Positions 15,618 through 25,264 are shown, numbered from the stretch's first letter. The stretch is DNA of 64,000 bases from Streptomyces paradoxus (GCF_014202475.1 NZ_JACHGV010000002.1:643102-707101), one strand, 5' to 3'. Numbers and translations: made by a program. Notes: a model not told the origin generated them from the sequence alone.

Positions 15618-16829
15618 ATGGCAGGAACCGCCGGCACGCCGGGCACCCCGCGCGTCCTGCGCGCCATGAACGACCGGGCCGCCCTGGACCTGCTGCTGGA
15701 GCACGGACCGCTGTCGCGCACCCGGATCGGCAAGCTCACCGGCCTGTCCAAGCCGACCGCCTCCCAGCTCCTGTCCCGCCTGGAGGCGGCGGGCCTCGTC
15801 CTGGCCACCGGCACCACCGAAGGCCGGCCGGGCCCGAGCGCCCAGCTCTACGAGGTCAACCCGGCGGCCGGTCACGCCGCCGGACTCGACGTCACCCCCC
15901 AGCGGATCCTCGCCGCGGTCGCCGACATCACCGGCCGCACGGTCGGCCGCTTCGAACTGCCCACCCCCGGCAGGCGCACCGGCACCCCGGTCGTCCAGCA
16001 GGTCACCGACGCCCTGGACGGAGCGGTGAAGGCGGCCGGTCTCGCCCGGGACGACGTCCACCGCCTCGTCATCGGCACCCCCGGCGCCTTCGACCCCACC
16101 ACCGGCCGGCTGCGCTACGCCTCCCACCTCCCCGGCTGGCACTCCCCCACCCTGCTGGAGGAACTCGCCGCCGCTCTGCCGATGCCGTTCGAGTACGAGA
16201 ACGACGTCAACCTCGTCGCGCTCGCCGAGCAGCGCCTCGGGGCGGCCCGGGGCCACGCGGACTTCGTGCTGCTGTGGAACGAGGAGGGCCTGGGCGCCGC
16301 CCTGGTGCTCGGCGGCCGGCTGCACCGCGGCTGGACCGGCGGCGCCGGCGAGGTCGGCTTCCTGCCGGTGCCGGGCACACCCCTGGTCCGGCAGGTCACC
16401 AAGGCCAACAGCGGCGGCTACCAGGAGCTGGCCGGCTCCCAGGCCGTCCCGCGCCTGGCCCGTGAACTCGGCATCGAGGACATTCCGCAGAGCCCGTACG
16501 CCGAGGCCGCCGCGGAGCTGATGGCCCGGGCGGCGAAGACCGGCGACGAACCGCACCGCGAACTCCTCCGGGCCTACGCGACCCGCCTGGCCACCGGTCT
16601 GGCCTCCCTGGTCTCGGTCCTCGACCCCGAGCTCGTCGTGCTGAGCGGCGCGTCCCTCACCTCGGGCGGCGAGCCGCTGCGCGCCCTCGTCCAGGCCGAA
16701 CTGGAAGAGCTGGCCGCCTCCCGCCCCCGCCTGGTCGTGGGCGACGTCCGTGAACACCCCGTGCTGCGCGGCGCGCTGGAGAGCGCGCTCGCGACCACCC
16801 GCGACGAGGTCTTCGACACCTCTCGTTGA
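15618..16829 (+). CDS. csnR: ROK-family transcriptional repressor
   Basis: The 403-residue protein has an N-terminal winged helix (LSRTRIGKLTGLSKPTASQL, about 34-53) followed by a ROK sugar-kinase-like domain (about 85-395) with GTPGAFDPTTG and the GGAGEVGF loop. The canonical ROK zinc cluster CxCGxxGC is absent. ATG 15618 is preferred over GTG 15606, which would be too close to the ribosome site. The gene heads a six-gene operon whose order (ROK regulator, binding protein, two permeases, GH4 hydrolase, BadF-type kinase) matches the chitosan-oligosaccharide csnR-csnEFGHK operon of Streptomyces. It probably represses its own operon and is released by glucosamine oligosaccharides. The symbol rests on gene order plus the operator. 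Confidence 0.88.
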   Translation: MAGTAGTPGTPRVLRAMNDRAALDLLLEHGPLSRTRIGKLTGLSKPTASQLLSRLEAAGLVLATGTTEGRPGPSAQLYEVNPAAGHAAGLDVTPQRILAAVADITGRTVGRFELPTPGRRTGTPVVQQVTDALDGAVKAAGLARDDVHRLVIGTPGAFDPTTGRLRYASHLPGWHSPTLLEELAAALPMPFEYENDVNLVALAEQRLGAARGHADFVLLWNEEGLGAALVLGGRLHRGWTGGAGEVGFLPVPGTPLVRQVTKANSGGYQELAGSQAVPRLARELGIEDIPQSPYAEAAAELMARAAKTGDEPHRELLRAYATRLATGLASLVSVLDPELVVLSGASLTSGGEPLRALVQAELEELAASRPRLVVGDVREHPVLRGALESALATTRDEVFDTSR

Positions 16830-16914
16830 TCACCTCTCACTGATCACCCCTCACCGACCCACCCCCCTCCCCCCGGTATTCCCTTCCTTCCCCCGTGCCT
16901 CAGGGAGCTCTGCC

Positions 16915-18252
16915 ATGCCCGGAATGTACAGAAACGCGACCCTCGCGCTCGCCGCCTCCGCCTCCCTCGCCCTCCTCGCCACCGCGTGCACCGGCCAGTC
17001 CGGGGCGGGCGCGAGCGACGACGCGTCCAAGGAGACGACCATCAACTTCTGGCACGCCTGGAGCGCGCCGTCGGAGGTGAAGGCCGTCCAGGACCTGGTC
17101 GCCGGATTCGAGAAGGCGCACCCCAACATCCACGTCGACGTCGTCGGCAACATGACGGACGACAAGATGAACCAGGCGCTGCGCACCGGCGGCGCCAAGG
17201 CCCCGGATGTGATCTCGTCGTTCACCACGAACAGCGTCGGGAAGTTCTGCTCCTCGGGCGCCCTGGTGAACCTCAACCCGTTCTTCGAGAAGTCGGGCAT
17301 CGACCCGCGGAAGACCTTCCCGAAGGCCATGAACGAGTACACCCAGTTCGAGGGCAACCGCTGCGCGGTCCCCCTGCTCGGCGACGCCTACGGCCTCTAC
17401 TACAACAAGACGGCGTTCAAGAAGGCGGGCATCACCGCACCGCCGAAGACCTGGTCGGAATTCGAGCGGGTCGCCGAGAAGCTGACGATCCCGCAGGGCG
17501 GCACGTACAAGCAGCTCGGCTTCATGCCGAACTACCACGGCTGGGAGACCACCACCGAGCACTACCTCGGACAGTTCTCCCCCACGTACTTCGACAAGGA
17601 CGGCAAGTCGAACGTCGGCACGGACCCGGCGTTCGAGAAGGCGTTCAAGCTGCAGAAGAAGCTGGTCGACGCACTCGGCGGCTACCGCAAGCTGGAGACC
17701 TACCGCGCCGGGCTCGGCGACGAGTGGGGCCCCAAGCACCCCTTCCACACCGGCCAGGTCGCCATGCAGCTCGACGGCGAGTGGCGGCTCGGCATGGCCC
17801 TGGACACCAAGCCGACGTTCGACATCGGCGTGGCCCCGCTGCCCGTCCCCGACGACCAGGCCGACCAGTACGGCAAGGGCTACATCACCGGCACCATCAC
17901 CGGTATCGCCGCGACCAGCAAGAAGCAGAACGCGGCCTGGGAACTGGTGAAGTACATGACCACCGACACGGACGCGGTGGTGAACTTCTCCAACGCCATC
18001 CACAACGTGCCCTCGACGCTGGCGGCCCTGAAGTCCCCGAAGCTGAAGTACGACCCGCGCTTCAAGACGTTCCTGGAGATCGCGGCGAACCCCGACTCCA
18101 CGACGGCCCCCGCCTCCGTCAACGGCGGTGTCTACCTCACCACGATCCAGGAGTTCGGCTACGCCTACGAAAGCGGCAAGGCGACCGATCTCAAGGCCGG
18201 CCTCAAGAAGACGGCGGCACAGATCGACACGGACATCGCGCAGGCGAAGTAA
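16915..18252 (+). CDS. csnE: Sugar ABC transporter substrate-binding lipoprotein
   Basis: The 445-residue extracellular solute-binding protein (family 1) has a signal peptide ending in a lipobox-like LLATACTG, so it should be lipidated on Cys and tethered outside the membrane. Typical family features follow: INFWHAWSAPSE after the linker, a ligand-cleft region with YYNKTAFKKAGI, and GEWRLGMALD. ATG 16915 follows a GGAG site. It lies downstream of csnR with only 85 bp between, and its permeases follow at once. The expected ligand is a glucosamine (chitosan) oligosaccharide. Confidence 0.9.
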   Translation: MPGMYRNATLALAASASLALLATACTGQSGAGASDDASKETTINFWHAWSAPSEVKAVQDLVAGFEKAHPNIHVDVVGNMTDDKMNQALRTGGAKAPDVISSFTTNSVGKFCSSGALVNLNPFFEKSGIDPRKTFPKAMNEYTQFEGNRCAVPLLGDAYGLYYNKTAFKKAGITAPPKTWSEFERVAEKLTIPQGGTYKQLGFMPNYHGWETTTEHYLGQFSPTYFDKDGKSNVGTDPAFEKAFKLQKKLVDALGGYRKLETYRAGLGDEWGPKHPFHTGQVAMQLDGEWRLGMALDTKPTFDIGVAPLPVPDDQADQYGKGYITGTITGIAATSKKQNAAWELVKYMTTDTDAVVNFSNAIHNVPSTLAALKSPKLKYDPRFKTFLEIAANPDSTTAPASVNGGVYLTTIQEFGYAYESGKATDLKAGLKKTAAQIDTDIAQAK

Positions 18253-18255
18253 GCC

Positions 18256-19200
18256 ATGAGCACCTACACCCTGCGGGCGAAACACCGCCGCTCGACCCTG
18301 CGCACCCTCGCCTTCCTCTCCCCCTGGCTGATCGGCTTCACGGTCTTCTTCGCCTACCCCCTGGTCTCCACCGTCTACTTCTCCTTCATGCGGTACGACG
18401 GCTTCAAGCCGCCGGTGTGGAGCGGGACGAAGAACTGGACGTACGTCTTCGAGCACTACCCCTTGTTCTGGCCCGCCCTGCGCAACACCCTGTGGCTGGT
18501 CGTCATCATGGTCACGCTCCGGGTCGCCTTCGGCCTGGGCGTGGGCCTGCTGATCACCAAGATCAAGACGGCGACGGGTGTCTTCCGCACCCTCTTCTAC
18601 CTGCCCTACCTGGCCCCGCCCGTGGCGGCCACGATGGCCTTCGCCTTCCTCCTCAACCCGGGCACGGGCCCGGTCAACTCGATCCTGCAGAAGACCGGGC
18701 TCCCCGCCCCCGGGTGGTTCAACGACCCGGCCTGGTCGAAGCCGGCCCTGACCCTCCTGGCCCTGTGGGGCATCGGCGACCTGATGGTCATCTTCATGGC
18801 GGCCCTGCTCGACGTGCCGAAGGAGCAGTACGAGGCGGCGGAACTGGACGGCGCGACGCCCTGGCAGCGCTTCCGCTACGTGACGCTCCCGAACATCTCA
18901 CCGATCGTCATGTTCGCGGTCGTCACGGGCGTGATCCAGACGATGCAGTACTACACACAACCCCTGATCGCCGGAAAGGTCGCGTCGGGCGTGATCCAGG
19001 GGGCAGGCACCCAGTTCGAACCCGGCTACCCCGACAAGTCGACGCTCACCCTGCCTCAGCTCGTCTACAACCTGGGCTTCCAGCGCTTCGACTACGGCTC
19101 GGCCTGCGTGGTCGCCCTGGTCCTCTTCGCCCTCTCCATGGCCTTCACGGCACTTCTGATGCGCCGCAGGGGCGGCCTGATCCAGGCAGGTGAACGATGA
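18256..19200 (+). CDS. csnF: Sugar ABC transporter permease (MalF type)
   Basis: The 314-residue integral membrane protein has six predicted helices and the binding-protein-dependent permease EAA loop (EQYEAAELDGATPWQRFRYV, about 194-213) that contacts the ATPase. It starts 3 bp after csnE and overlaps csnG by 4 bp (ATGA). No dedicated ATPase lies in the operon, so it probably uses the shared MsiK-type ATPase encoded elsewhere, as is general for Streptomyces sugar importers. Confidence 0.9.
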   Translation: MSTYTLRAKHRRSTLRTLAFLSPWLIGFTVFFAYPLVSTVYFSFMRYDGFKPPVWSGTKNWTYVFEHYPLFWPALRNTLWLVVIMVTLRVAFGLGVGLLITKIKTATGVFRTLFYLPYLAPPVAATMAFAFLLNPGTGPVNSILQKTGLPAPGWFNDPAWSKPALTLLALWGIGDLMVIFMAALLDVPKEQYEAAELDGATPWQRFRYVTLPNISPIVMFAVVTGVIQTMQYYTQPLIAGKVASGVIQGAGTQFEPGYPDKSTLTLPQLVYNLGFQRFDYGSACVVALVLFALSMAFTALLMRRRGGLIQAGER

Positions 19201-20090
19201 CGCAGGTACTCGAAACGCCCCTGGAGCCGAAGGCGCCCCCCACTCCCGCGGAACGCACGGCCCACCGCAAAGCACTACTGGAATGGATCGGGATCCACTC
19301 CCTGGGCATCGCCGCGGCCCTCTTCTTCACCCTCCCCTTCGTCTTCGTCTTCCTCACGTCCCTCATGAGCGACAGCCAGGCGCTCAGCCGCGACCTGATC
19401 CCGCACACCTGGGAGTGGGACAACTACCGAAGGGTCTTCGACACGCCGGGCTTCCTCACCTGGTGGCGGAACACCCTGTTCTACGCGTTCCTGGGCACGG
19501 CGCTCACGGTGATCTCCTCGATCCCGGTGGCCTACGCCCTGGCCAAGTTCCGCTTCCGCGGCCGCAATCTGGCCCTGATGCTGGTCATCTCGATGATGAT
19601 GCTGCCGCCGCAGGTGGTCATCATCCCGATGTACCTGTTCTGGGCGAAGCAGCTGGACCTGTCCGGCTCGCTCTGGCCGCTGATCATCCCCATGGCGTTC
19701 GGCGACGCGTTCTCCATCTTCCTGCTGCGCCAGTTCCTGACGACGATCCCCGACGAGTACGTGGACGCCGCCAAGGTGGACGGCTGCGGCGACGTGCGCA
19801 CCCTGCTGAAGGTAGTGCTCCCGATGGCCAGACCGGGCATCGCGGCGGTGGCCCTCTTCCAGTTCTTCTACGCCTGGAACGACTACTTCGGCCCCCAGAT
19901 CTACGCCTCGGAGAACCCGGGCGCCTGGACGCTCTCCTACGGCCTGGAGTCGTTCAAGGGCGCCCACCACACCGACTGGAACCTCACCATGGCCGCCACG
20001 GTGCTGGTCATGGCCCCCGTGATCCTCGTGTTCTTCTTCGCCCAGAAGGCGTTCGTCGAGGGTGTCACGCTCACCGGAGTAAAGGGTTAG
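19197..20090 (+). CDS. csnG: Sugar ABC transporter permease (MalG type)
   Basis: The 297-residue permease partner has six predicted helices and an EAA-type loop (DEYVDAAKVDGCGDVRTLLK, about 188-207). The N-terminal cytoplasmic stretch is Pro/Ala-rich and the first helix starts near residue 37. ATG 19197 overlaps the csnF stop. With CsnF it forms the membrane channel for the sugar bound by CsnE. Confidence 0.9.
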   Translation: MTQVLETPLEPKAPPTPAERTAHRKALLEWIGIHSLGIAAALFFTLPFVFVFLTSLMSDSQALSRDLIPHTWEWDNYRRVFDTPGFLTWWRNTLFYAFLGTALTVISSIPVAYALAKFRFRGRNLALMLVISMMMLPPQVVIIPMYLFWAKQLDLSGSLWPLIIPMAFGDAFSIFLLRQFLTTIPDEYVDAAKVDGCGDVRTLLKVVLPMARPGIAAVALFQFFYAWNDYFGPQIYASENPGAWTLSYGLESFKGAHHTDWNLTMAATVLVMAPVILVFFFAQKAFVEGVTLTGVKG

Positions 20091-20097
20091 TACTGAC

Positions 20098-21363
20098 ATG
20101 AAACTCACCGTGGTCGGCGGAGGCTCGACCTACACCCCCGAACTCGTGGACGGCTTCGCCCGCCTGAGGGACACCCTGCCCGTCGAGGAACTGGTCCTGA
20201 TGGACCCCGCCCAGGACCGCCTCGACCTGGTGGGCGGCCTGGCCCGCCGCATCTTCACCCGCCAGGACCACGCGGGCCACATCACCACGACCGGCGACCT
20301 CGACGAGGCCGTGGACGGCGCGGACGCGGTCCTCCTGCAACTCCGCGTGGGCGGCCAGGCGGCCCGCGAGCAGGACGAGACCTGGCCCCTGGAGTGCGGC
20401 TGCGTGGGCCAGGAGACCACGGGCGCCGGCGGTCTGGCCAAGGCCCTGCGCACCGTCCCGGTCGTCCTGGACATCGCGGACCGGGTCCGCCGCACCAACC
20501 CCCACGCCTGGATCATCGACTTCACCAACCCGGTGGGCATCGTGACCCGCGCCCTGCTCCAGGCGGGACACAAGGCGGTGGGCCTGTGCAACGTGGCGAT
20601 CGGCCTGCAGCGCAAGTTCGCGGCCCTGCTGTCCGTCGCGGCCTCCGAGATCCACCTGGACCACGTGGGCCTCAACCACCTGACCTGGGAGACGGCGGTA
20701 CGCCTGGGCGGCCCGGAGGGTGAGGACGTCCTACCGAAACTGCTCGGCGAGCACGGCGACCGGATCGCGGCCGACCTCCGCCTGCCCCGCCCCCTGCTCG
20801 ACACCCTGGGCGTGGTCCCCTCCTACTACCTGCGCTACTTCTACGCGCACGACGAGGTCGTACGGGAACTGCGCACCAAGCCCTCCCGGGCAGCCGAAGT
20901 GGCCGACATGGAACGGCGTCTGCTGGCGATGTACGCCGACCCGGCCCTGGACGAGAAGCCGGACCTGCTCGCCAAGCGGGGCGGCGCCTACTACTCCGAG
21001 GCGGCGGTGGACCTGGCAGCGGCCCTGCTGGGCGGCGGCGGCACGCCGTACCAGGTGGTGAACACGTACAACCGGGGCACGCTCCCGTTCCTGCCCGACG
21101 ACGCGGTAATCGAGGTCCAGGCGGCCGTGGGCGCGAAGGGCGCGGCCCCCCTCCCCGTACACCCCGTCGACCCCCTCTACGCGGGTCTGATGGCCGACGT
21201 CACCGCCTACGAGCACCTGGCCCTGGAGGCCGCCCTGCACGGCGGCCGCAACCGCGTCTTCCGCGCCCTGCTCTCCCACCCCCTCATCGCCCAGTACGAG
21301 TACGCCGAGACGCTCACCGACCGGCTGATCGCGCACAACCGGGAGCACCTCGCGTGGGCCTGA
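20098..21363 (+). CDS. csnH: GH4-family 6-phospho-glycosidase-like hydrolase
   Basis: The 421-residue GH4 enzyme would use an NAD-dependent redox/elimination mechanism. The dinucleotide-binding GGGSTYTPEL opens the protein, GQETTGAGGLAKALRT (about 103-118) is the family loop, and the metal ligands are expected at Cys164 (GLCNVAIG) and His194 (LNHLTW). Family members of this subtype usually cleave 6-phospho-beta-glycosides. Here the uptake system is an ABC importer, not a PTS, so phosphorylation may come from CsnK, the next gene. It lies 7 bp after csnG and overlaps csnK by 10 bp. Confidence 0.88.
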   Translation: MKLTVVGGGSTYTPELVDGFARLRDTLPVEELVLMDPAQDRLDLVGGLARRIFTRQDHAGHITTTGDLDEAVDGADAVLLQLRVGGQAAREQDETWPLECGCVGQETTGAGGLAKALRTVPVVLDIADRVRRTNPHAWIIDFTNPVGIVTRALLQAGHKAVGLCNVAIGLQRKFAALLSVAASEIHLDHVGLNHLTWETAVRLGGPEGEDVLPKLLGEHGDRIAADLRLPRPLLDTLGVVPSYYLRYFYAHDEVVRELRTKPSRAAEVADMERRLLAMYADPALDEKPDLLAKRGGAYYSEAAVDLAAALLGGGGTPYQVVNTYNRGTLPFLPDDAVIEVQAAVGAKGAAPLPVHPVDPLYAGLMADVTAYEHLALEAALHGGRNRVFRALLSHPLIAQYEYAETLTDRLIAHNREHLAWA

Positions 21364-22319
21364 CCGTCCTCGCCATCGACGCGGGCAACAGCAAGACCGA
21401 CGTGGCGATCGTGACAACGGACGGAGAGGTCCTGGCCACTGCACGCGGGGGCGGCTTCCGTCCGCCGGCCGTGGGCGTGGACACGGCGATGGACGACCTG
21501 GCCGGGACGGTGACGCGGGCCCTCACCACCGCGGGGCTCACCTCGGTCACCCACGTCTCGGCGTGCCTTGCCAACGCCGACTTCCCCGTCGAGGAGGAGC
21601 AACTGGCGGCGGCACTGCACGCGCGCGGGTGGGGCACGACGGTGACGGTCCGCAACGACACCTTCGCGATCCTGCGGGCCGGTGTCACCGAGCCACGGGG
21701 CGTGGCGGTCGTCTGCGGTGCGGGCATCAACTGCGTGGGAATGCGCCCCGACGGCCGCACCGCCCGCTTCCCGGCCCTCGGCCGGGTCTCGGGCGACTGG
21801 GGCGGCGGCTGGGGCCTGTCCGAGGAGGCCCTCTGGCACGCGTCCCGGGCTGAGGACGGCCGCGGCGCCTCCACCGCCCTGTCCCACACCCTCCCCGCCC
21901 ACTTCGGCCTGCCCTCCGTGTACGCCCTCGTCGAGGCGCTGCACCTGGAGCACGTCCCGGCACTCCGGCGCCACGAGCTGACCCCGGTCCTGTTCGCCAC
22001 GGCCTCCGACGGTGACCCGATCGCCCGGACGATCGTGGAACGCCAGGCCGAGGAGGTGGTCGCCATGGCCGTCGTCGCCCTGACCCGCCTGGACCTCCTG
22101 TCCGAGGAGACCCCGGTCCTCCTGGGCGGCGGCGTCCTGGCGGCCCGTCACCCTCAACTGAACGACCACATCACCCACTTGCTCACGGACCGCGCCCCCA
22201 AGGCGGTCCCCCAGGTGGTGACGGCAAGCCCGGTGCTCGGGGCGGCGCTGCTGGGCCTGGACAGAGTCGGCTCGGGTGAAGGGGCGCAGGGGCGGTTGCG
22301 GAGGTACTACGGGGTGTGA
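21354..22319 (+). CDS. csnK: BadF/BadG-type sugar kinase (glucosamine or GlcNAc kinase-like)
   Basis: The 321-residue ASKHA-fold kinase has the phosphate-1 loop LAIDAGNSKTD (about 6-16), VVCGAGINCVG as phosphate-2 region, and the adenosine-side loop LLGGGVLAARH. GTG 21354 overlaps the GH4 gene, showing tight coupling. In the csn operon model it phosphorylates glucosamine or a glucosamine oligosaccharide after uptake, either feeding the GH4 enzyme or finishing the pathway. The exact substrate is inference. Confidence 0.88.
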   Translation: MGLTVLAIDAGNSKTDVAIVTTDGEVLATARGGGFRPPAVGVDTAMDDLAGTVTRALTTAGLTSVTHVSACLANADFPVEEEQLAAALHARGWGTTVTVRNDTFAILRAGVTEPRGVAVVCGAGINCVGMRPDGRTARFPALGRVSGDWGGGWGLSEEALWHASRAEDGRGASTALSHTLPAHFGLPSVYALVEALHLEHVPALRRHELTPVLFATASDGDPIARTIVERQAEEVVAMAVVALTRLDLLSEETPVLLGGGVLAARHPQLNDHITHLLTDRAPKAVPQVVTASPVLGAALLGLDRVGSGEGAQGRLRRYYGV

Positions 22320-22373
22320 ATCGCAGGGCTGTTGGCCCTCAGGCCGGGTGGGTGCGCAACTCGGCGCGACGAG

Positions 22374-22430
22374 GTGCCTCCCCCAAGCTCTCGGCTTCGC
22401 TCGAGCAGGGGGGACCCCTGGGGGAGGCAC
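22374..22430. repeat. Dispersed palindromic repeat acting as terminator after the csn operon
   Basis: Perfect 12-bp arms (GTGCCTCCCCCA at 22374-22385, complement at 22419-22430) flank an inner sequence. The inner part matches the coding copy at 8293-8329. It lies 55 bp after the csnK stop, where it can form a strong hairpin. The 370-bp gap around it (22320-22692) holds no other gene I can support. Confidence 0.8.
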
Positions 22431-22692
22431 GCATGCCCGCAGCTAGGGCGGCCCCGCACCCCCGACACGTCCCCGACCCACCCCCGGCGCCAGGCGAAGA
22501 CGCGCACCCCACCCCGGGAACCGAACCACCTCCCCGCACGTGTTCCTGGGCAAGGGGTGGTGCGAGGGGTGCTGCAAGGGGGCGCGAGACACGCTCCACG
22601 CTGCGATCCGATCAAGATCGAGGCAAGGCCGGTGCGGATGTCGGCCCCGGCAGCGATACTTGCGGCGACGGATGACCATGGGGGAGGTCACA

Positions 22693-24153
22693 GTGACGTA
22701 CACGCCGAAGAGCAGCCCGCCACCACCAGGCCCGGGCCTGCCCGTCCTGCCGCCGGTCCCGGCCCAGGCGGCACCCCCGGCCCGCCCCCCGGAGAACACC
22801 CCGGCGCCCCCTGCGCCCCCCGCACCCCCGGCCGCGCCCCGCCGCACCGCCTTCGCCGAGGGCCTCGACCAGCTCCGCTCCGCCGCCACCACCGAGCCCG
22901 GCCGCCTGCGCATCATCGGCGCCCTCCTCGCCCTCCTCGTCATCGCCTTCGGCGCCGTCACGGCCTGGCAGATGACCGACCGCGCGGCCGCCGCCGACGA
23001 CGTCCTCAACCGCAGCCAGCCCCTCAGTTCGGACGCCGCCGACATCTACCGCTCCCTCGCGGACGCCAACACCGCCGCCTCCAGCGGCTTCCTCGCCGGC
23101 GGCCAGGAGTCGGCCGCCACCCGCGACCGCTACGAGCGGGACATCCGCACGGCCGCCGAGAAGCTCGTCAACGCCGCCGCCAACGCCGAACCGGGCTCCC
23201 CCTCCACGGCGACGATCGCCGAGCTCAACCGGCTCCTCCCGGAGTACAAGGGCCTCGTGGAGCGCGCCCGCACGTACAACCGCCAGGGGTTCCCCGTCGG
23301 CGGCGCCTACCTGCGCTACGCCAACGAGAAGATGCAGAAGGAGATGCTCCCGGCGGCGGAGGACCTCTACAAGAAGGAGAACCAGCGCCTCAGCGCGGAC
23401 TACGCCGGCGCCACGCCCTACCCCTGGGCGGCCATCGCCCTCGGCGTCGCCGCCCTGGCCGCCCTCGCCTGGGCCCAGCACCGCAACTACCAGCGGACGA
23501 ACCGGGTCCTGAACCACGGCCTGGTGGCCGCCACGGCCACGGCCACGGTCGTCCTCCTCTGGCTGGTCGTGGGCCACACCGTCGCCCGCGCGGGCCTGGA
23601 CGACTCCTACGACCACGGCGTCCGCTCCCTGAACGTCCTGCACGACGCGCGCATCGCCTCCCTCAAGGCCCGGGGCAACGAGAACCTGACCCTGGTGGCC
23701 CGCGGCGCGGAGACGAAGAAGGTCGGCGAAGAGACCTACGACGCCTACGACTACGACTTCGGCAGGGACATCAAGGCCCTCGCCGCGCACCTGGCGGCGG
23801 CGGAGAAGCTCGCCGACGACACCTCGGGCGAGCGCCCCGTCACCGCCGCCGTGGGCAACATGACGGAGTGGAAGAAGCGCCACACCGCGGCCCGGGAGCA
23901 GGACGAGAACGGCAACTACCAGCAGGCGCTGAACCGGGTCATCGGCACCAAGGGCGCGACGGGCGAGTGCTTCGACAGCGTCGACGAGAACCTCCGCACG
24001 GCGCTGGCGCACGAGGAGACGGAGTTCAAGCGCGCCGCCGGCGACGGCCGTGACGCGCTGACGGGCATGCCGGCCGGCGCGGCCGTACTGGCGGTGCTGG
24101 GCGCCGCCGGCTCGGTCCTGGGCATAGGCCGCAGGCTGTCGGAGTACCGGTGA
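22693..24153 (+). CDS. glnX: GlnX-like polytopic membrane sensor
   Basis: GTG 22693 lies five bases after GGGGGAGG and gives 486 residues. A Pro/Ala-rich cytoplasmic N-terminus (1-55) is followed by about four transmembrane helices (near 72-94, 238-256, 273-295 and 460-478) and two large helical extracellular segments. There are no enzymatic motifs. In mycobacteria a membrane protein of this layout, GlnX, relays the state of the binding protein GlnH to the kinase PknG. The same neighbours follow here in the same order, which is the main reason for the name. It overlaps or closely abuts the glnH-like gene. Confidence 0.75.
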   Translation: MTYTPKSSPPPPGPGLPVLPPVPAQAAPPARPPENTPAPPAPPAPPAAPRRTAFAEGLDQLRSAATTEPGRLRIIGALLALLVIAFGAVTAWQMTDRAAAADDVLNRSQPLSSDAADIYRSLADANTAASSGFLAGGQESAATRDRYERDIRTAAEKLVNAAANAEPGSPSTATIAELNRLLPEYKGLVERARTYNRQGFPVGGAYLRYANEKMQKEMLPAAEDLYKKENQRLSADYAGATPYPWAAIALGVAALAALAWAQHRNYQRTNRVLNHGLVAATATATVVLLWLVVGHTVARAGLDDSYDHGVRSLNVLHDARIASLKARGNENLTLVARGAETKKVGEETYDAYDYDFGRDIKALAAHLAAAEKLADDTSGERPVTAAVGNMTEWKKRHTAAREQDENGNYQQALNRVIGTKGATGECFDSVDENLRTALAHEETEFKRAAGDGRDALTGMPAGAAVLAVLGAAGSVLGIGRRLSEYR

Positions 24154-24182
24154 ACGGGTCGGGGGCGAAGGGAGGAACGACC

Positions 24183-25199
24183 GTGCGAGACGCGCTCAGG
24201 GGCTGGGGCGGAGTGACCGCGATGGCAGTCGTGTGCGCCCTGGTGGCGCTGGTGGCCCTCTGCCTGCCGCTCACCACGGCCACGACGGCCACCCAGAACA
24301 CCACCGCGACGCAAACCGCCCGGACGAAGGCCGACGAGGAGTGCGAGGCCCCCGAGAAGCAGACGCTGTCCCCCTCCTCGGCCGACGGCGACACCATCCG
24401 CGCGATCAAGAACCGTACGGGCGAGAAGCGCAAGCTGATCGTCGGCGTCGACCAGAACAGCTACCGCTGGGGCTACCGCAACCCCAACAACGGCAAGACC
24501 GCGGAGCTCGAAGGCTTCGACATCGACCTGGTCCACCGCATCGCCGAGGACATCCTCGGCGACCCGGACGCCGTGCAGTTCAAGGCGATCCCCACCGACC
24601 AGCGCATCCCGGCGATCAAGGACGGCCGCGTGGACATGGTCGTCCGCACGATGACGATCAACTGCGCCCGCATCGCCGACGTCGCCTTCTCCGCGCCCTA
24701 CTTCAAGACAGGCCAGCAGGTCCTGGCCCCGAAGTCCTCCCCCGTCAAGGGCTACGACGGCACGCTCGCGGACCGCAGGATCTGCACGGCGGCCGGCTCC
24801 ACGGCCTACGCGAAGCTGGAGGCGGACCAGAAGGCGGGCGAACTCCCCGCCAGCACCGACATCTCCACCACCGTGCCGAACCAACTCGACTGCCTGGTGC
24901 GGCTCCAGCTCGGCGAGGTCGACGCCGTGGTCACCGACGGCGCCCTCGCGGCGAGCCAGGCGGCCCAGGACCCGACGGTCCAGCTCAAGGGTGACGCCTT
25001 CACTGCCGAGTACTACGGCGTGGCGATGAAGAAGGACGCGGACGATCTGGTGCGCCGGGTCAACCAGATCCTGGTGGACTACCGCAAGGACACCGCGAAC
25101 GGCTGGCAGGCGTCGTACGACCAATGGCTGTCGGCAACACTGGGCAAGGATGCGAAGAAGTCGGAACCTCCGGCACCGCAGTACCTCCGCACGAGCTGA
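24183..25199 (+). CDS. glnH: GlnH-like extracellular amino-acid-binding protein
   Basis: The protein is a family 3 solute-binding protein (SBP_bac_3), probably specific for Glu/Asp/Gln. GTG 24183 has a near-perfect AGGGAGG upstream; GTG 24150, which overlaps the glnX stop, would add 11 residues. One hydrophobic segment (about 11-32) has no canonical lipobox, so it may be a signal anchor rather than a lipoprotein signal. The binding-domain landmarks KLIVGVDQNSYRWGY, GFDIDLVHRIAEDI and VDMVVRTMTIN are clear. No permease or ATPase is adjacent, so its role is likely sensing rather than transport, matching the GlnH-GlnX-PknG pathway. Confidence 0.8.
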   Translation: MRDALRGWGGVTAMAVVCALVALVALCLPLTTATTATQNTTATQTARTKADEECEAPEKQTLSPSSADGDTIRAIKNRTGEKRKLIVGVDQNSYRWGYRNPNNGKTAELEGFDIDLVHRIAEDILGDPDAVQFKAIPTDQRIPAIKDGRVDMVVRTMTINCARIADVAFSAPYFKTGQQVLAPKSSPVKGYDGTLADRRICTAAGSTAYAKLEADQKAGELPASTDISTTVPNQLDCLVRLQLGEVDAVVTDGALAASQAAQDPTVQLKGDAFTAEYYGVAMKKDADDLVRRVNQILVDYRKDTANGWQASYDQWLSATLGKDAKKSEPPAPQYLRTS

Positions 25200-25264
25200 T
25201 GACCGGTACCCAACCGGACAACGACAAGACCCCCCGACGGGCACTACGCAGCGAGAGGTGATCG

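Noticed and set aside
16827..16854. Two 14-bp direct repeats (TGATCACCTCTCAC-type) after csnR
   Set aside because: They include the csnR stop codon and have no dyad; too weak to call an operator for csnE.
22540..22692. Upstream extension of the GlnX-like protein to 22540
   Set aside because: The extension is Cys/Arg-rich without coding character, whereas GTG 22693 has a near-perfect ribosome site.
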